From: Paracoccus thiocyanatus
GTDB taxonomy: Bacteria > Pseudomonadota > Alphaproteobacteria > Rhodobacterales > Rhodobacteraceae
DNA length: 64,000 nucleotides
NCBI RefSeq assembly: GCF_900156255.1
Contig: NZ_FTMK01000004.1
Location: 152,248-216,247, forward strand
Reading direction: 5' to 3'
The notes under the pieces were generated by a model. It did no database searches, was not told where the DNA came from, and saw only the letters and a program-made list of their open reading frames with translations. The translations under genes and the position numbers were made by a program. Shown piece by piece: positions 16,599 to 25,757 of this stretch (its first letter is position 1; each line of letters opens with the position of its first letter).

Positions 16599-16955
16599 AT
16601 GCTGAAATATACCGAAGACCACGAATGGCTGAAGCAGGAGGGCGACGAGATCGTCGTCGGCATCACCGCCCATGCCAGCGAGCAATTGGGCGATGTCGTC
16701 TTCATCGAACTGCCCGAGGTGGGGCGCGAGGTCGAGGCCGGCGAGGAGATCGTGGTGATCGAATCGGTCAAGGCCGCCTCGGACATCGCCGCGCCGGTGG
16801 CGGGCGTCATCACCGCGGTGAACGAGGCGCTGACCGACGCGCCCGGCGCGGTGAACGACGACCCGATGGCGGCCTGGTTCTTTCGCATCAGGCCGGCCTC
16901 GGCCGATCTGTCCGGTTTCCTGGACGAGGCGGGCTATCAGGCGCTGATCGGGTGA
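16599..16955 (+). CDS. gcvH: glycine cleavage system H protein
   Basis: A 118-residue lipoyl carrier. The lipoylated lysine is Lys58 in IESVKAASD. The start sequence MLKYTEDHEWLK and the GITAHASEQLGDVVFIELP strand are standard. It shuttles the aminomethyl group from P to T and electrons to the L protein, whose gene is not in this window. It follows gcvT by 10 bases. A repeat with a hairpin separates it from gcvP. Confidence 0.97.
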   Translation: MLKYTEDHEWLKQEGDEIVVGITAHASEQLGDVVFIELPEVGREVEAGEEIVVIESVKAASDIAAPVAGVITAVNEALTDAPGAVNDDPMAAWFFRIRPASADLSGFLDEAGYQALIG

Positions 16956-16987
16956 TGGCGCTGCCGGGCCTGCCGGCCCGGCGCAAG

Positions 16988-17041
16988 CCGGGGGCGCTTC
17001 GCCCCCCGGACCCCCCGAGAGTATTTGGAAAACGGAGAAAG
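16988..17041. repeat. dispersed intergenic repeat with hairpin, gcvH-gcvP gap
   Basis: A GC-rich hairpin (CCGGGGGCG, loop CTT, CGCCCCCCGG; 16988-17009, one bulged C) is followed by GTATTTGGAAAACGG (17021-17035) and GAGAAA. The same 15-mer occurs exactly, inverted, at 22896 and 28608. The gap between gcvH and gcvP is 144 bases and holds this element. Confidence 0.7.
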
Positions 17042-17099
17042 CCGGCGCGGTGTCCGGGCCGCGGCTTTCCTCAACGGCAATGCAGTATCGAGGCCTGTG

Positions 17100-19931
17100 A
17101 TGGGTGAATGGATTCCGACCGACTATAATCCCGACGATTTCGCCAATCGCCGCCATATCGGGCCGTCCCCGGCCGAGATGGCCGCGATGCTGAAGGTCGT
17201 GGGCGCCGAGTCGCTGGAGGCGCTGATCGGCCAGGCCGTCCCGGCAAGCATCCGGCAATCCGACGCGCTGGACTGGCCGGCCCTGTCCGAAGCGGCGCTG
17301 CTTCAGCGCATGCGCGCGGTGGCGGATCGCAACAAGGTCATGACCAGCCTGATCGGCCAGGGCTATTACGGCACCGTCACGCCGCCGGCGATCCAGCGCA
17401 ACATCCTGGAAAATCCGGCCTGGTATACCGCCTATACCCCCTATCAGCCCGAGATCGCCCAGGGCCGGCTGGAGGCGCTGCTGAATTACCAGACCATGGT
17501 CGCGGACCTGACCGGGCTGCCGGTGGCCAATGCCAGCCTGTTGGACGAGGCGACCGCGGCGGCCGAGGCCATGGCCATGGCGCAGCGGGTGGCGAAATCC
17601 AAGGCGCGGGCGTTCTTCGTCAGCGAGAACCTGCATCCCCAGACCATCGCCGTGATCGAGACCCGCGCCGCACCGCTGGGGATCGAGATCGTCCGCGGCA
17701 GGGAATGCGATCCTTCGGCGGTGTTCGGGGCGATCTTCCAATATCCGGGCACCTTCGGCGAGGTCCGGGATTTTACGGCCGAGATCGCCGCGCTGCACGC
17801 CGCGGGGGCGGTGGCGATCCTGGCCACCGATCTTTTGGCGCTTTGCGTGCTGAAAGAGCCGGGCGCGATGAGGGCAGACATCGCCGTCGGCTCGGCCCAG
17901 CGATTCGGCGTGCCCATGGGCTATGGCGGTCCCCATGCCGGTTTCATGGCCTGCCGCGACGAGATGAAGCGGGCGATGCCGGGCCGCATCGTCGGCGTGT
18001 CCATCGACGCCAAGGGCAACCGCGCCTATCGGCTGTCCTTGCAGACCCGCGAGCAGCATATCCGGCGCGAGAAGGCCACCTCGAACGTCTGCACCGCCCA
18101 GGCGCTGCTGGCGGTCATGGCGAGCTTTTACGCGGTGTTCCATGGCCCTGTGGGGCTGCGAGCCATCGCCCAGCGGGTGCATCTGAACGCGGCCACCCTG
18201 GCCGAGGCGCTGCGCGCCGCCGGGGCCGAGATCCAGCCCGAGGCGTTTTTCGACACCATCACCGTGCGGGTCGGCGTGGGCCAGGCGGGCATCCTGGCCG
18301 CGGCGCGCCATCGCGGCATCAACCTGCGCCAGGTCGGCCGCGACCGGGTGGGTATCGCGGTTGACGAGACCACGGATGCGGGGGTGATCGCGCGGGTGCT
18401 GGACGCTTTCGGGATCACCGACCCGGCCCGGCCGGCCGAGGCCCCGGCGATCCCCCCGGCGCTGATCCGCGAAAGCGACTACCTGACGCATCCGGTCTTT
18501 CACATGAACCGGGCGGAATCCGAGATGATGCGCTATATGCGCCGCCTGTCGGACCGCGACCTGGCGCTGGACCGGGCGATGATCCCGCTGGGCAGTTGCA
18601 CCATGAAGCTGAATGCCGCGGCCGAGATGATGCCGATCACCTGGCCGCAGTTCGCCGCCCTGCATCCCTTTGCCCCCGAGGACCAGGCGGCGGGCTATCA
18701 CGAGGTCTTTGCCGACCTGACCGCGAAGCTGTGCGCCATCACCGGCTATGACGCGTTTTCCCTGCAACCGAACAGCGGCGCGCAGGGGGAATATGCGGGT
18801 CTGCTGACCATCGCCGCCTATCACCGCTCGCGCGGCGAGGATCGCGACATCTGCCTGATCCCGGTTTCCGCCCATGGCACCAACCCGGCTTCTGCGCAGA
18901 TGGCGGGGATGAAGGTCGTGGTGGTGAAATCGGCCCCGAACGGCGATATCGACCTGGAGGATTTCGCCGAAAAAGCCGCCAAGGCCGGCGGCAGGCTGGC
19001 GGCGGCGATGATCACCTATCCCTCGACCCATGGCGTCTTCGAGGACACGCTGCGCGATGTCTGCCGCATCACCCATGACCATGGCGGCCAGGTCTATATC
19101 GACGGCGCCAACATGAATGCGCTGGTCGGGCTGGTGCGGCCGGGCGAGATCGGCGGCGATGTCAGCCACCTGAACCTGCACAAGACATTCGCCATCCCGC
19201 ATGGCGGCGGCGGGCCCGGCATGGGGCCGATCGGGGTCAAGGCGCATCTGGCGCCGTTTTTGCCCGCCGATCCGCGGACGGGTGCGGGTGCGGTGTCGGC
19301 GGCGCCTTGGGGATCTGCCTCGATCCTGCTGATTTCCTGGGCCTATATCCTGATGATGGGCGGTGCGGGGCTGACGCAGGCGACCCGCGTGGCGATCCTG
19401 AACGCGAACTATATCGCCAGCCGACTGGCCGGGGCCTATCCGGTGCTGTTCATGGGCAATCGCGGCCGGGTGGCGCATGAATGCATCCTGGACATGCGCC
19501 CGTTCCAGGCCCATGGCGTGACGGTGGACGACATCGCCAAGCGGCTGATCGACAACGGCTTTCATGCCCCGACCATGAGCTGGCCGGTGGCCGGCACCCT
19601 GATGGTCGAGCCGACCGAATCGGAAACCAAGGCCGAGATCGACCGGCTGATCACCGCCTTCCTGGCGATCCGCGACGAGATCGGCGACATTGCCGAAGGC
19701 CGGATCGGTGCCGATTCCAGCCCGTTGCGCCACGCCCCGCATACGGTCGAGGATCTGGTCGCCGACTGGGACCGCGCCTATTCGCGCGAACAGGGCTGCT
19801 TCCCGCCCGGCGCCTTTCGGGTGGACAAATACTGGCCGCCGGTCGGGCGGGTGGACAATGCCTATGGCGACCGCAACCTGGTCTGCACCTGTCCCCCGGT
19901 CGAGGATTATGCCGACGAAACGGCCGCGTGA
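17100..19931 (+). CDS. gcvP: glycine dehydrogenase (decarboxylating), P protein
   Basis: A 943-residue single-chain PLP enzyme that decarboxylates glycine and loads the aminomethyl group onto GcvH. The N-terminal half begins [16 protein letters not shown]. The C-terminal half carries the PLP lysine at about residue 695 in [17 protein letters not shown]. The start at ATG 17100 gives the family N-terminus; the upstream in-frame extension to 17025 is encoded by the repeat and is not protein-like. It is the last gene of gcvTHP and is followed by a hairpin terminator. Confidence 0.96.
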   Translation: MGEWIPTDYNPDDFANRRHIGPSPAEMAAMLKVVGAESLEALIGQAVPASIRQSDALDWPALSEAALLQRMRAVADRNKVMTSLIGQGYYGTVTPPAIQRNILENPAWYTAYTPYQPEIAQGRLEALLNYQTMVADLTGLPVANASLLDEATAAAEAMAMAQRVAKSKARAFFVSENLHPQTIAVIETRAAPLGIEIVRGRECDPSAVFGAIFQYPGTFGEVRDFTAEIAALHAAGAVAILATDLLALCVLKEPGAMRADIAVGSAQRFGVPMGYGGPHAGFMACRDEMKRAMPGRIVGVSIDAKGNRAYRLSLQTREQHIRREKATSNVCTAQALLAVMASFYAVFHGPVGLRAIAQRVHLNAATLAEALRAAGAEIQPEAFFDTITVRVGVGQAGILAAARHRGINLRQVGRDRVGIAVDETTDAGVIARVLDAFGITDPARPAEAPAIPPALIRESDYLTHPVFHMNRAESEMMRYMRRLSDRDLALDRAMIPLGSCTMKLNAAAEMMPITWPQFAALHPFAPEDQAAGYHEVFADLTAKLCAITGYDAFSLQPNSGAQGEYAGLLTIAAYHRSRGEDRDICLIPVSAHGTNPASAQMAGMKVVVVKSAPNGDIDLEDFAEKAAKAGGRLAAAMITYPSTHGVFEDTLRDVCRITHDHGGQVYIDGANMNALVGLVRPGEIGGDVSHLNLHKTFAIPHGGGGPGMGPIGVKAHLAPFLPADPRTGAGAVSAAPWGSASILLISWAYILMMGGAGLTQATRVAILNANYIASRLAGAYPVLFMGNRGRVAHECILDMRPFQAHGVTVDDIAKRLIDNGFHAPTMSWPVAGTLMVEPTESETKAEIDRLITAFLAIRDEIGDIAEGRIGADSSPLRHAPHTVEDLVADWDRAYSREQGCFPPGAFRVDKYWPPVGRVDNAYGDRNLVCTCPPVEDYADETAA

Positions 19932-19938
19932 ACCCTTG

Positions 19939-19963
19939 CCCCCGCCCGCATCGGCGGGGGTTT
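19939..19963 (+). terminator. terminator after gcvTHP
   Basis: CCCCCGCC and GGCGGGGG form an 8-bp stem around a six-base loop, followed by TTT. It lies eight bases after the gcvP stop. Confidence 0.65.
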
Positions 19964-19992
19964 CGGGGCTTGCGAAAAGCCGCGAAAGCGCC

Positions 19993-20021
19993 TTGACAAG
20001 CCCCCCCGCTTGCGCGAGATA
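19993..20021 (+). promoter_or_regulatory. promoter of tRNA-Ala
   Basis: A perfect -35 TTGACA (19993-19998), 17 bases of spacing, and GAGATA (20016-20021) as a -10. The tRNA begins 11 bases later. Confidence 0.6.
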
Positions 20022-20031
20022 GCACGCCGAT

Positions 20032-20107
20032 GGGGCCGTAGCTCAGTTGGTAGAGCGCATCGTTCGCAATGATGAGGTCAGGGGTTCGATTCCCCTCGGC
20101 TCCACCA
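20032..20107 (+). tRNA. tRNA-Ala (anticodon CGC)
   Basis: A complete 76-base cloverleaf. The acceptor GGGGCCG pairs with CGGCUCC (one G-U). The D arm is GCUC..GAGC. The anticodon stem CAUCG/UGAUG encloses loop UUCGCAA, which places CGC at positions 34-36 and reads GCG. The T arm is AGGGG-UUCGAUU-CCCCU. The discriminator A and CCA are encoded. GCG is a common Ala codon in this GC-rich genome. Confidence 0.95.
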
Positions 20108-20332
20108 GAAAATCCGCACAAGTTCATGATTAGGTCGGCTTTTTCCCTGCTCTTCCTTTGCCGGCGGGTCCAGGCGGGGCGTGCCTTCGGCCGCGATGGA
20201 CCTGGCCATGCGGCCCCGGCGCCATCGCTGCCCGATCGCCCGAACAGGCATCCGGCCGGGCCTGGGCCGGCTGCGACGCCGCGCCGCCGCTCGCCCCTTC
20301 CCCCCGCCGCCGGGAAAGCCTAGATTGCCACC

Positions 20333-20962
20333 ATGCGCTGGACCTTGCCCAATATCCTGACCGTTCTTCGCCTTGCGGCTGCGCCGCTGGTGCCGCTGAT
20401 GTTCTTTTTCCTCAGCCGGCCCTTTGCCGACTTCGCGGCGCTGGCGCTGTTCCTGGTCGCGGCGGCGACCGACTGGTTCGACGGCTATCTGGCGCGCGCC
20501 TGGGGACAGGAAAGCCGCTTCGGCGCCGCCATGGACCCGATCGCCGACAAGGCCATGGTCATCATCGCCGTGGTGGTGATCACCGGCTATTCCGGCATGA
20601 ATCCCTGGTTGATCCTGCCCTCGACCGTGATCCTGTTCCGCGAGGTCTTCGTTTCGGGGCTGCGCGAGTTTCTGGGCGACAAGGCCCGGCTGCTTAAGGT
20701 CACGAAGCTGGCCAAGTGGAAGACCACGGCGCAGATGGTGGCCATCGCCGTGCTTTTCCTGGGCACCGGGCTGAACTATTACGAGGTCGGCCACCCGCCC
20801 CTGGTGGGCGAAACCAGCCTGCCCTGGTCCGACAACTGGTCGGATATGGCGACGCAGGGGGGATTGCTTCTGATCTGGGTCGCGGCGGTGCTGACTGCCA
20901 TCACCGGCTGGGACTATTTCACCAAGGCCCGGCCTTTCCTGAGGGATGATCATGGCGCTTGA
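20333..20962 (+). CDS. pgsA: CDP-diacylglycerol-glycerol-3-phosphate 3-phosphatidyltransferase
   Basis: A 209-residue membrane enzyme that makes phosphatidylglycerophosphate. The CDP-alcohol phosphotransferase signature is DWFDGYLAR..G..MDPIADK. It has several hydrophobic helices. The 225 bases upstream, after the tRNA, hold no gene I can support. The 3' end overlaps moaD by 11 bases, so pgsA, moaD and moaE form one transcription unit. Confidence 0.95.
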   Translation: MRWTLPNILTVLRLAAAPLVPLMFFFLSRPFADFAALALFLVAAATDWFDGYLARAWGQESRFGAAMDPIADKAMVIIAVVVITGYSGMNPWLILPSTVILFREVFVSGLREFLGDKARLLKVTKLAKWKTTAQMVAIAVLFLGTGLNYYEVGHPPLVGETSLPWSDNWSDMATQGGLLLIWVAAVLTAITGWDYFTKARPFLRDDHGA

Positions 20963-21203
20963 CGTGCTTTACTTTGCCTGGCTGCGCGAACGCATCGGCC
21001 AGCCCCGCGAGCGGATCGAGACGCAGGCCGCGACGGTGCGCGAATTGGTCGCGGAACTTTCCGCGATGGACGAATGGCACGCGGCGGCGCTGGCCGATCT
21101 GTCGGCGGTGCGCGTCGCCATCGACCAGGAACTGGCCGAACTGGACGCGCCGCTTGCAGGCGCGCGCGAGGTCGCCTTCTTTCCTCCGATGACCGGGGGC
21201 TAG
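20952..21203 (+). CDS. moaD: molybdopterin synthase small subunit MoaD
   Basis: An 83-residue ubiquitin-fold sulfur carrier ending in PPMTGG. The C-terminal Gly-Gly is thiocarboxylated to give the dithiolene sulfur of molybdopterin. It starts ALDVLYFAWLRERIG. Two ATGs are possible (20946 and 20952); GAGGG is seven bases before the second, which is chosen. It sits inside the end of pgsA and one base before moaE. Confidence 0.94.
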   Translation: MALDVLYFAWLRERIGQPRERIETQAATVRELVAELSAMDEWHAAALADLSAVRVAIDQELAELDAPLAGAREVAFFPPMTGG

Positions 21204-21204
21204 G

Positions 21205-21639
21205 ATGGCGGCCAGGGTCCAGAGCGCGCCCTTTGACCTGGGCGCCGAACTGGCGGGCTTCGGCGCGGGTTCGGGCGCGGTCGTCAGCTTCTCGGGCCTG
21301 GTGCGCGACGAAGGCGGCCGGCTGGTGGCGCTGGAGATCGAGCATTATCCCGGCATGACCGAAAAGGCGCTGGCCGCCTATGGCGAGCGGGCGGCGCAAC
21401 GCTTTGGCCTGGACGACTGGCGCATCCTGCACCGCCACGGCCGGCTGGCGGTGGGTGAGCCGATCATGATGGTCGCCACCGCCGCGCGGCACCGCGCCGC
21501 GGCCTTCCAGGCGGCGGAATACCTGATGGATTGGCTGAAATCCCGCGCCCCCTTCTGGAAGCGCGAGATCGGCCCCGACGGGCCCGGCGCCTGGGTCGCG
21601 GCCCGCGCCGAGGACGAGGACGCGCTGTCGCGCTGGTAA
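21205..21639 (+). CDS. moaE: molybdopterin synthase catalytic subunit MoaE
   Basis: 144 residues. MoaE converts precursor Z to molybdopterin with the thiocarboxylate of MoaD. Family motifs are GAVVSFSGLVRD, LEIEHYPGMTEK, HRHGRLAVGE and the active-site lysines in LMDWLKSRAPFWKRE. It is directly after moaD, as expected for the heterotetramer partner. Confidence 0.95.
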   Translation: MAARVQSAPFDLGAELAGFGAGSGAVVSFSGLVRDEGGRLVALEIEHYPGMTEKALAAYGERAAQRFGLDDWRILHRHGRLAVGEPIMMVATAARHRAAAFQAAEYLMDWLKSRAPFWKREIGPDGPGAWVAARAEDEDALSRW

Positions 21640-21647
21640 GGCAAAAG

Positions 21648-21676
21648 TTGCAATCCCGCCCCGCGGCGATCATATA
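21648..21676 (+). promoter_or_regulatory. candidate promoter of accA
   Basis: TTGCAA (21648-21653), 17 bases, CATATA (21671-21676), lying 50 bases before the accA ATG in the gap after moaE. Motif match only. Confidence 0.45.
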
Positions 21677-21725
21677 GGGCCGCGAACCAGACAGATCCCG
21701 ACCGGATGACAGCGCGGAGCCCTGC

Positions 21726-22682
21726 ATGACTTACCTGGAGTTCGAAAAGCCCCTTGCCGATCTTGAGGGCAAGGCCGAGGAACTGCGGGCATTGGCCCGA
21801 AAGGGCGAAGGCGTCGATCTGGAAAAAGAGGCCGCCGCGCTTGACCGTAAGGCCGAAGAAATGCTGCGCGATCTGTATAAGCAGCTCGATCCCTGGCGCA
21901 AGACGCAGGTCGCCCGCCACCCGGAACGGCCGCATTGCCGCGATTATGTCGACGCGCTGTTCAGCGAATACACCCCCTTGGCCGGCGACCGCGCCTTTGG
22001 CGAGGATCACGCGGTCATGGGCGGGCTGGCGCGGTTCAAGGACCAGCCCTGCGTGGTCATCGGCCATGAAAAGGGCAATGATACCAAGTCGCGCATCTTT
22101 CACAATTTCGGCATGGCCCGCCCCGAGGGCTATCGCAAGGCGATCCGGCTGATGGATATGGCCGACCGCTTCCGCCTGCCGGTGATCACGCTGGTCGATA
22201 CGCCCGGCGCCTATCCCGGCAAGGGCGCCGAGGAACGCGGGCAAAGCGAGGCCATCGCCCGCTCGACCGAGAAATGCCTGCAAATCGGCGTGCCGCTGGT
22301 GTCGGTCGTGATCGGCGAGGGCGGATCGGGCGGGGCCGTGGCCTTTGCCACCGCGAACCGCATCGCCATGCTGGAACATTCGATCTATTCGGTGATCTCG
22401 CCCGAAGGCTGCGCCTCGATCCTGTGGAAAGACGCCGAGAAGATGCGCGAGGCCGCGCATGCGCTGAAGCTGACGGCGCAGGACCTCAAGAAGCTGGAAG
22501 TGATCGACCGCATCATCGCCGAGCCGGTGGGCGGCGCGCAGCGCGCCCCCGCCGAGGTCTTCGCCGCGGTGGGCGAGGCGATCGGCGCCATGCTGGGCGA
22601 ACTGGCCGGCAAGAAGCCGGCCGAACTGATCCGGGACCGGCGGCAGAAATTCCTGGCCATGGGTTCCAAGGCCCTGGGCTGA
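21726..22682 (+). CDS. accA: acetyl-CoA carboxylase carboxyltransferase subunit alpha
   Basis: A 318-residue biotin-dependent carboxyltransferase alpha subunit for malonyl-CoA synthesis. Motifs include [18 protein letters not shown] at the N-terminus, GFHN-like [31 protein letters not shown] and GEGGSGGA (oxyanion hole). The length matches E. coli AccA (319). It works with AccD and biotinylated AccB/AccC, encoded elsewhere. It is monocistronic here, with its own promoter and a repeat-rich region behind. Confidence 0.97.
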   Translation: MTYLEFEKPLADLEGKAEELRALARKGEGVDLEKEAAALDRKAEEMLRDLYKQLDPWRKTQVARHPERPHCRDYVDALFSEYTPLAGDRAFGEDHAVMGGLARFKDQPCVVIGHEKGNDTKSRIFHNFGMARPEGYRKAIRLMDMADRFRLPVITLVDTPGAYPGKGAEERGQSEAIARSTEKCLQIGVPLVSVVIGEGGSGGAVAFATANRIAMLEHSIYSVISPEGCASILWKDAEKMREAAHALKLTAQDLKKLEVIDRIIAEPVGGAQRAPAEVFAAVGEAIGAMLGELAGKKPAELIRDRRQKFLAMGSKALG

Positions 22683-22700
22683 GCACCCAGCCGCGCCCTC

Positions 22701-22720
22701 GCATTTAGGAAACGGAAAAA
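22701..22720. repeat. diverged copy of the dispersed repeat
   Basis: GCATTTAGGAAACGGAAAAA resembles GTATTTGGAAAACGGAGAAA at 17021, just after the accA stop. It is the first of several repeat pieces in the 290-base gene-free gap from 22683 to 22972. Confidence 0.5.
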
Positions 22721-22777
22721 ACCGAATGACGCTACCCGCGGCGGTTGTGTCAGGATCCGGGCCTTCACGTCTTCTCT

Positions 22778-22839
22778 GTTGCCGAAAATACCCCTGCGAC
22801 GGTGCAAGTCGGCGCTGCCGCATGGGTATTTTCGGCAAC
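22778..22839. repeat. perfect 16-bp inverted repeat
   Basis: GTTGCCGAAAATACCC (22778-22793) and its exact complement GGGTATTTTCGGCAAC (22824-22839) flank a 30-base spacer. The pair lies between accA and gabT, which converge on this gap. It could form a strong hairpin, serve as a bidirectional terminator, or be the two ends of a tiny mobile repeat. Confidence 0.75.
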
Positions 22840-22895
22840 GAAGAAGCGCCGGGGAAGAAACGCCGGGCGCGCCGCGGTTTGCGTGGCGGCTTTTT

Positions 22896-22959
22896 CCGTT
22901 TTCCAAATACCCAAGCGACACTGCCCCTGGGCGCGGCCGCGGGAGTATTTGCGAAACGG
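22896..22959. repeat. inverted pair of the dispersed repeat
   Basis: CCGTTTTCCAAATAC (22896-22910) is the exact complement of the repeat core at 17021. GTATTTGCGAAACGG (22945-22959) is a 13/15 match in the opposite orientation. The pair flanks a 34-base GC-rich spacer just before the gabT stop. Confidence 0.7.
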
Positions 22960-22972
22960 TGAAAGCGCGCGA

Positions 22973-24241
22973 TCAGCCGCGGGCGGCCTGGATGGATGCC
23001 TCGATGATATCGAGCGCCTCGTCGAAGACCGCGTCCTGGATGGTCAGCGGCGCGAGGAAGCGGATCACGTTGCCGTGGACGCCGCAGGTCAGCAGGATCA
23101 GCTTGCGCGCCAGCGCCTCTTCGCGGACGCGGTTGGCGAAATCCGGGCTGGGCTTGTCGGTGCCGGCGGCATTGAACTCGATCGCATTCATGAAGCCGGG
23201 GCCGCGGATGTCGACGATTTCCGGCACGGTTTCCGCGATGCCGGCCAGGCGCTGCTTGAGCCGCTGGCCCAGCCGGGTGGCGCGGTCGCAAAGCCCCTCG
23301 TCCGCGATCACGTCCAGCACCGCATGGGCGGCGGCCACCGCCAGCGGGTTGCCGGCATAGGTGCCGCCCAGGCCGCCCGGCGCCGGGCTGTCCATGACAT
23401 CGGCACGGCCGGTGACGGCGCTGATCGGCAGCCCGCCGCCCAGCCCCTTGGCCATGCAGGTCAGGTCGGCGGCGACGCCGTGATGTTCCATCGCGAACAG
23501 CTTGCCGGTGCGGGCGAAGCCGGTCTGCACCTCGTCGGCGATCAGCAGGATGGAATACTGGTCGCAGATCTGGCGCAGCCGCGGGATGAAGCCGGCCGGC
23601 GCTTCGTAGAAGCCGCCTTCGCCCTGCACCGGCTCGATGATGATGGCGGCGACGCGCGAGGGGTCGATGTCGGCCTTGAACAGCCGGTCCAGCGCCGCCA
23701 GCGCGTCCTCGGCCGAAACGCCGTGCAAGTCGTTGGGAAAGGGCAGGTGCCAGATGTCGTTCATCATCGGCCCGAACCCGGCCTTGTAGGGCTGGACCTT
23801 GCCGGTCAGCGACATGCCCAGGAAGGTGCGGCCGTGGAAGCCGCCGGCAAAGGCCACGATGCCGGCGCGGCCGGTGCGGTGGCGGGCGATCTTGACCGCG
23901 TTCTCGACCGCCTCGGCGCCGGTGGTGTAGAAGGCGGTCTTTCGCGGCCCGGCGCCGGGCACCAGCCGGTTCAGCCTTTCGGCCAGGGCGACATAGTTTT
24001 CGTAGGGCACGACCTGGTGGCAGGTATGGGTAAAGCGGTCGAGCTGCGCGCGGACCGCCTCGATCACCCGCGGATGGCGGTGGCCGGTATTGACCACGGC
24101 GATGCCGGCGGCGAAGTCGATATAGCGGGAGCCGTCCTTGTCCCAGATCTCGGCATTCTCGGCGCGTTCGGCGTAGATCTGGGTGGTCATGCCCACCCCG
24201 CGCGAGATGGCGGCGTTCTTGCGGTCGGTCAGGCTGGTCAT
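22973..24241 (-). CDS. gabT: 4-aminobutyrate-2-oxoglutarate transaminase
   Basis: A 422-residue class III PLP aminotransferase. PLP-binding motifs are TTGAEAVENAVKIAR, FHGRT, IADEVQTGF and the Schiff-base Lys265 in MAKGLGGGLP. The start MTSLTDRKNAAISRGVGM is typical of GabT. It converts 4-aminobutyrate and 2-oxoglutarate to succinate semialdehyde and glutamate. Closely related omega-aminotransferases cannot be excluded. It stands alone; no gabD is adjacent. Confidence 0.9.
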   Translation of the reverse strand: MTSLTDRKNAAISRGVGMTTQIYAERAENAEIWDKDGSRYIDFAAGIAVVNTGHRHPRVIEAVRAQLDRFTHTCHQVVPYENYVALAERLNRLVPGAGPRKTAFYTTGAEAVENAVKIARHRTGRAGIVAFAGGFHGRTFLGMSLTGKVQPYKAGFGPMMNDIWHLPFPNDLHGVSAEDALAALDRLFKADIDPSRVAAIIIEPVQGEGGFYEAPAGFIPRLRQICDQYSILLIADEVQTGFARTGKLFAMEHHGVAADLTCMAKGLGGGLPISAVTGRADVMDSPAPGGLGGTYAGNPLAVAAAHAVLDVIADEGLCDRATRLGQRLKQRLAGIAETVPEIVDIRGPGFMNAIEFNAAGTDKPSPDFANRVREEALARKLILLTCGVHGNVIRFLAPLTIQDAVFDEALDIIEASIQAARG

Positions 24242-24341
24242 CGACCCCTCCTCGGTGCGATTCGCAACCGATGCTATACGCGGCCCGGCCGCCCGAACAG
24301 GCCCGCTTGCGCGCGCCGATGCGATGCTTCAGGCTGCGGCC

Positions 24342-25058
24342 ATGTTCCCGATCCGCGACCATAACCCGTCCGAGCGTACGCCCCATGTCACCCATGCGCT
24401 GATCGTGCTGAACGTGGCGATGTTCCTGATCACCATGCCCTGGGCGGGCGGGCAGGTCGGGCTGTGGAACCGGCTGGCGCTTTATCCGGTGGCCATCATG
24501 CATGGCGAATGGCTGTGGGGGCTGGCCACGCATATGTTCCTGCATGCCGGTATCCTGCACCTTGCCGGCAACATGCTGTTTCTGTGGGTCTTTGGCGACA
24601 ACCTGGAGGACCAGATGGGAAGCCTGGGCTTTCTGGCCTTCTACCTTGCCAGCGGGCTGGCCGCGGCGGGGGCGCAGATCGCCGCGGTGCCGATGGACGA
24701 CATTCCGATGGTCGGCGCCTCGGGGGCCATTGCCGGGGTGATGGGGGGATATCTGCTGATGTTTCCGCGCGCCCGCGTCGACGTGATCGCCATCATCATC
24801 GTGATCATCCGCCGCTTTAACATTCCGGCCTGGGTGCTGCTGCTGGCCTGGTTCGGCATTCAACTGGTGTCCAGCCTCGGCGTGTCGGATGACGGGGTGG
24901 CCTATGTTGCCCATGCCGCCGGCTTCCTGGCCGGGATCGTGCTGGCAGTGCCGGTCTTTCTGCGCCGGGGCGGGCCGGATTTCTGGCGCCGCACCCATGG
25001 CCGGCCGCCCCATGCCCCGAGCTATGCGCCTTCGCGCATTCAGCGGGTCGGACGCTAG
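24342..25058 (+). CDS. rhomboid family intramembrane serine protease
   Basis: A 238-residue membrane protein with about six helices. The catalytic Ser127 is in GASGAIAG and the catalytic His191 in HAAGFLAG, the rhomboid dyad. The loop HMFLHAGILHLAGNMLFLWVFG is also standard. The chosen start MFPIRDHNPSERTP matches the family; there is no strong ribosome site, and ATG 24324 is an alternative. The stop shares a CTAG with the stop of the convergent mnmD gene. Substrates unknown. Confidence 0.9.
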   Translation: MFPIRDHNPSERTPHVTHALIVLNVAMFLITMPWAGGQVGLWNRLALYPVAIMHGEWLWGLATHMFLHAGILHLAGNMLFLWVFGDNLEDQMGSLGFLAFYLASGLAAAGAQIAAVPMDDIPMVGASGAIAGVMGGYLLMFPRARVDVIAIIIVIIRRFNIPAWVLLLAWFGIQLVSSLGVSDDGVAYVAHAAGFLAGIVLAVPVFLRRGGPDFWRRTHGRPPHAPSYAPSRIQRVGR

Positions 25059-25711
25059 AGGTGCCCGCGGCTCATGTGGCGCTTGCCGGCGAAGCCGGGG
25101 GCGCGGCTGACCGCAAAGCCCGCTGCCGCCAGCGCCCGGCGCACATGGCCCGCCGCGGTATAGGTGGCGAATGTGCCGCCCGGCGCGGTATGGCCGGCGA
25201 CCTGGGCCATCAGCGCCTCGCCCCAAAGCTCGGGGTTCCGGGCCGGCGAGAAGCCATCCAGGAACCAGGCATCCGCGCGCCCCTGCCAGCGGGGCAGCGC
25301 CTCGCGCGCATCGGCGTGGATCACCTCGGCCTCGACCATGCCGATGCGAAAGCGCGGCTGCGGCCATTCGTCGCGCAATTGCCGGGCCAGCGGTTCCAGT
25401 TCGGGAAAGGCGCCATGGGCGCGGGCCAGTTCGTCCACGCTCATCGGGAAGGCTTCAAAGCTGGTAAAACGCACCGGCAGCGTGGCGACCTGCGCCAGCG
25501 CCAGCAGGTTCAGCCCGGTGCCAAAGCCCAGCTCGGCCACATGAAAGCTTGGCCGCAGCCGCTGGGGCAGGTCGTTGCCGGCCAGGAAGACGTGGCGGGT
25601 TTCGTCAAGCCCGCCGCCCAGGCTGAAATAGGGATCGTCGAAGCGGCGCGAGACCGGGACGGTCCCGTCGCGCCAGTCCAGATCGGCACGGCTCTGGTCG
25701 GATGGCTGCAT
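25055..25711 (-). CDS. mnmD: tRNA 5-methylaminomethyl-2-thiouridine methyltransferase MnmD
   Basis: A 218-residue SAM methyltransferase equal to the N-terminal (MnmC1) half of bifunctional MnmC. Motifs: DWRDGTVPVSRRFDDPYFS, FHVAELGFGTGLNLLAL (SAM loop) and WFLDGFSPARNPELWG (catalytic region). It methylates nm5(s2)U34 in tRNA. The FAD oxidase half is a separate divergent gene 46 bases away. Its stop overlaps the rhomboid stop by four bases. Confidence 0.9.
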   Translation of the reverse strand: MQPSDQSRADLDWRDGTVPVSRRFDDPYFSLGGGLDETRHVFLAGNDLPQRLRPSFHVAELGFGTGLNLLALAQVATLPVRFTSFEAFPMSVDELARAHGAFPELEPLARQLRDEWPQPRFRIGMVEAEVIHADAREALPRWQGRADAWFLDGFSPARNPELWGEALMAQVAGHTAPGGTFATYTAAGHVRRALAAAGFAVSRAPGFAGKRHMSRGHL

Positions 25712-25757
25712 TCGCGCTAACTCCTTGCCGGTGGCTGATGCGGCGAAAGGGGTGCGG

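Noticed and set aside
17025..17099. Upstream extension of gcvP to 17025
   Set aside because: The extra residues are encoded by the dispersed repeat and do not match GcvP N-termini; ATG 17100 gives the family start.
16542..19742. 1066-codon minus-strand open frame over gcvP
   Set aside because: It is antisense to clear gcvP/gcvH, is full of His/Gln/Arg/Gly low-complexity sequence, and arises from the high GC at third positions.
21378..25367. 1329-codon minus-strand open frame across moaE, accA, gabT and rhomboid
   Set aside because: It crosses several well-identified genes on both strands in the wrong frame and has no domain-like segment.
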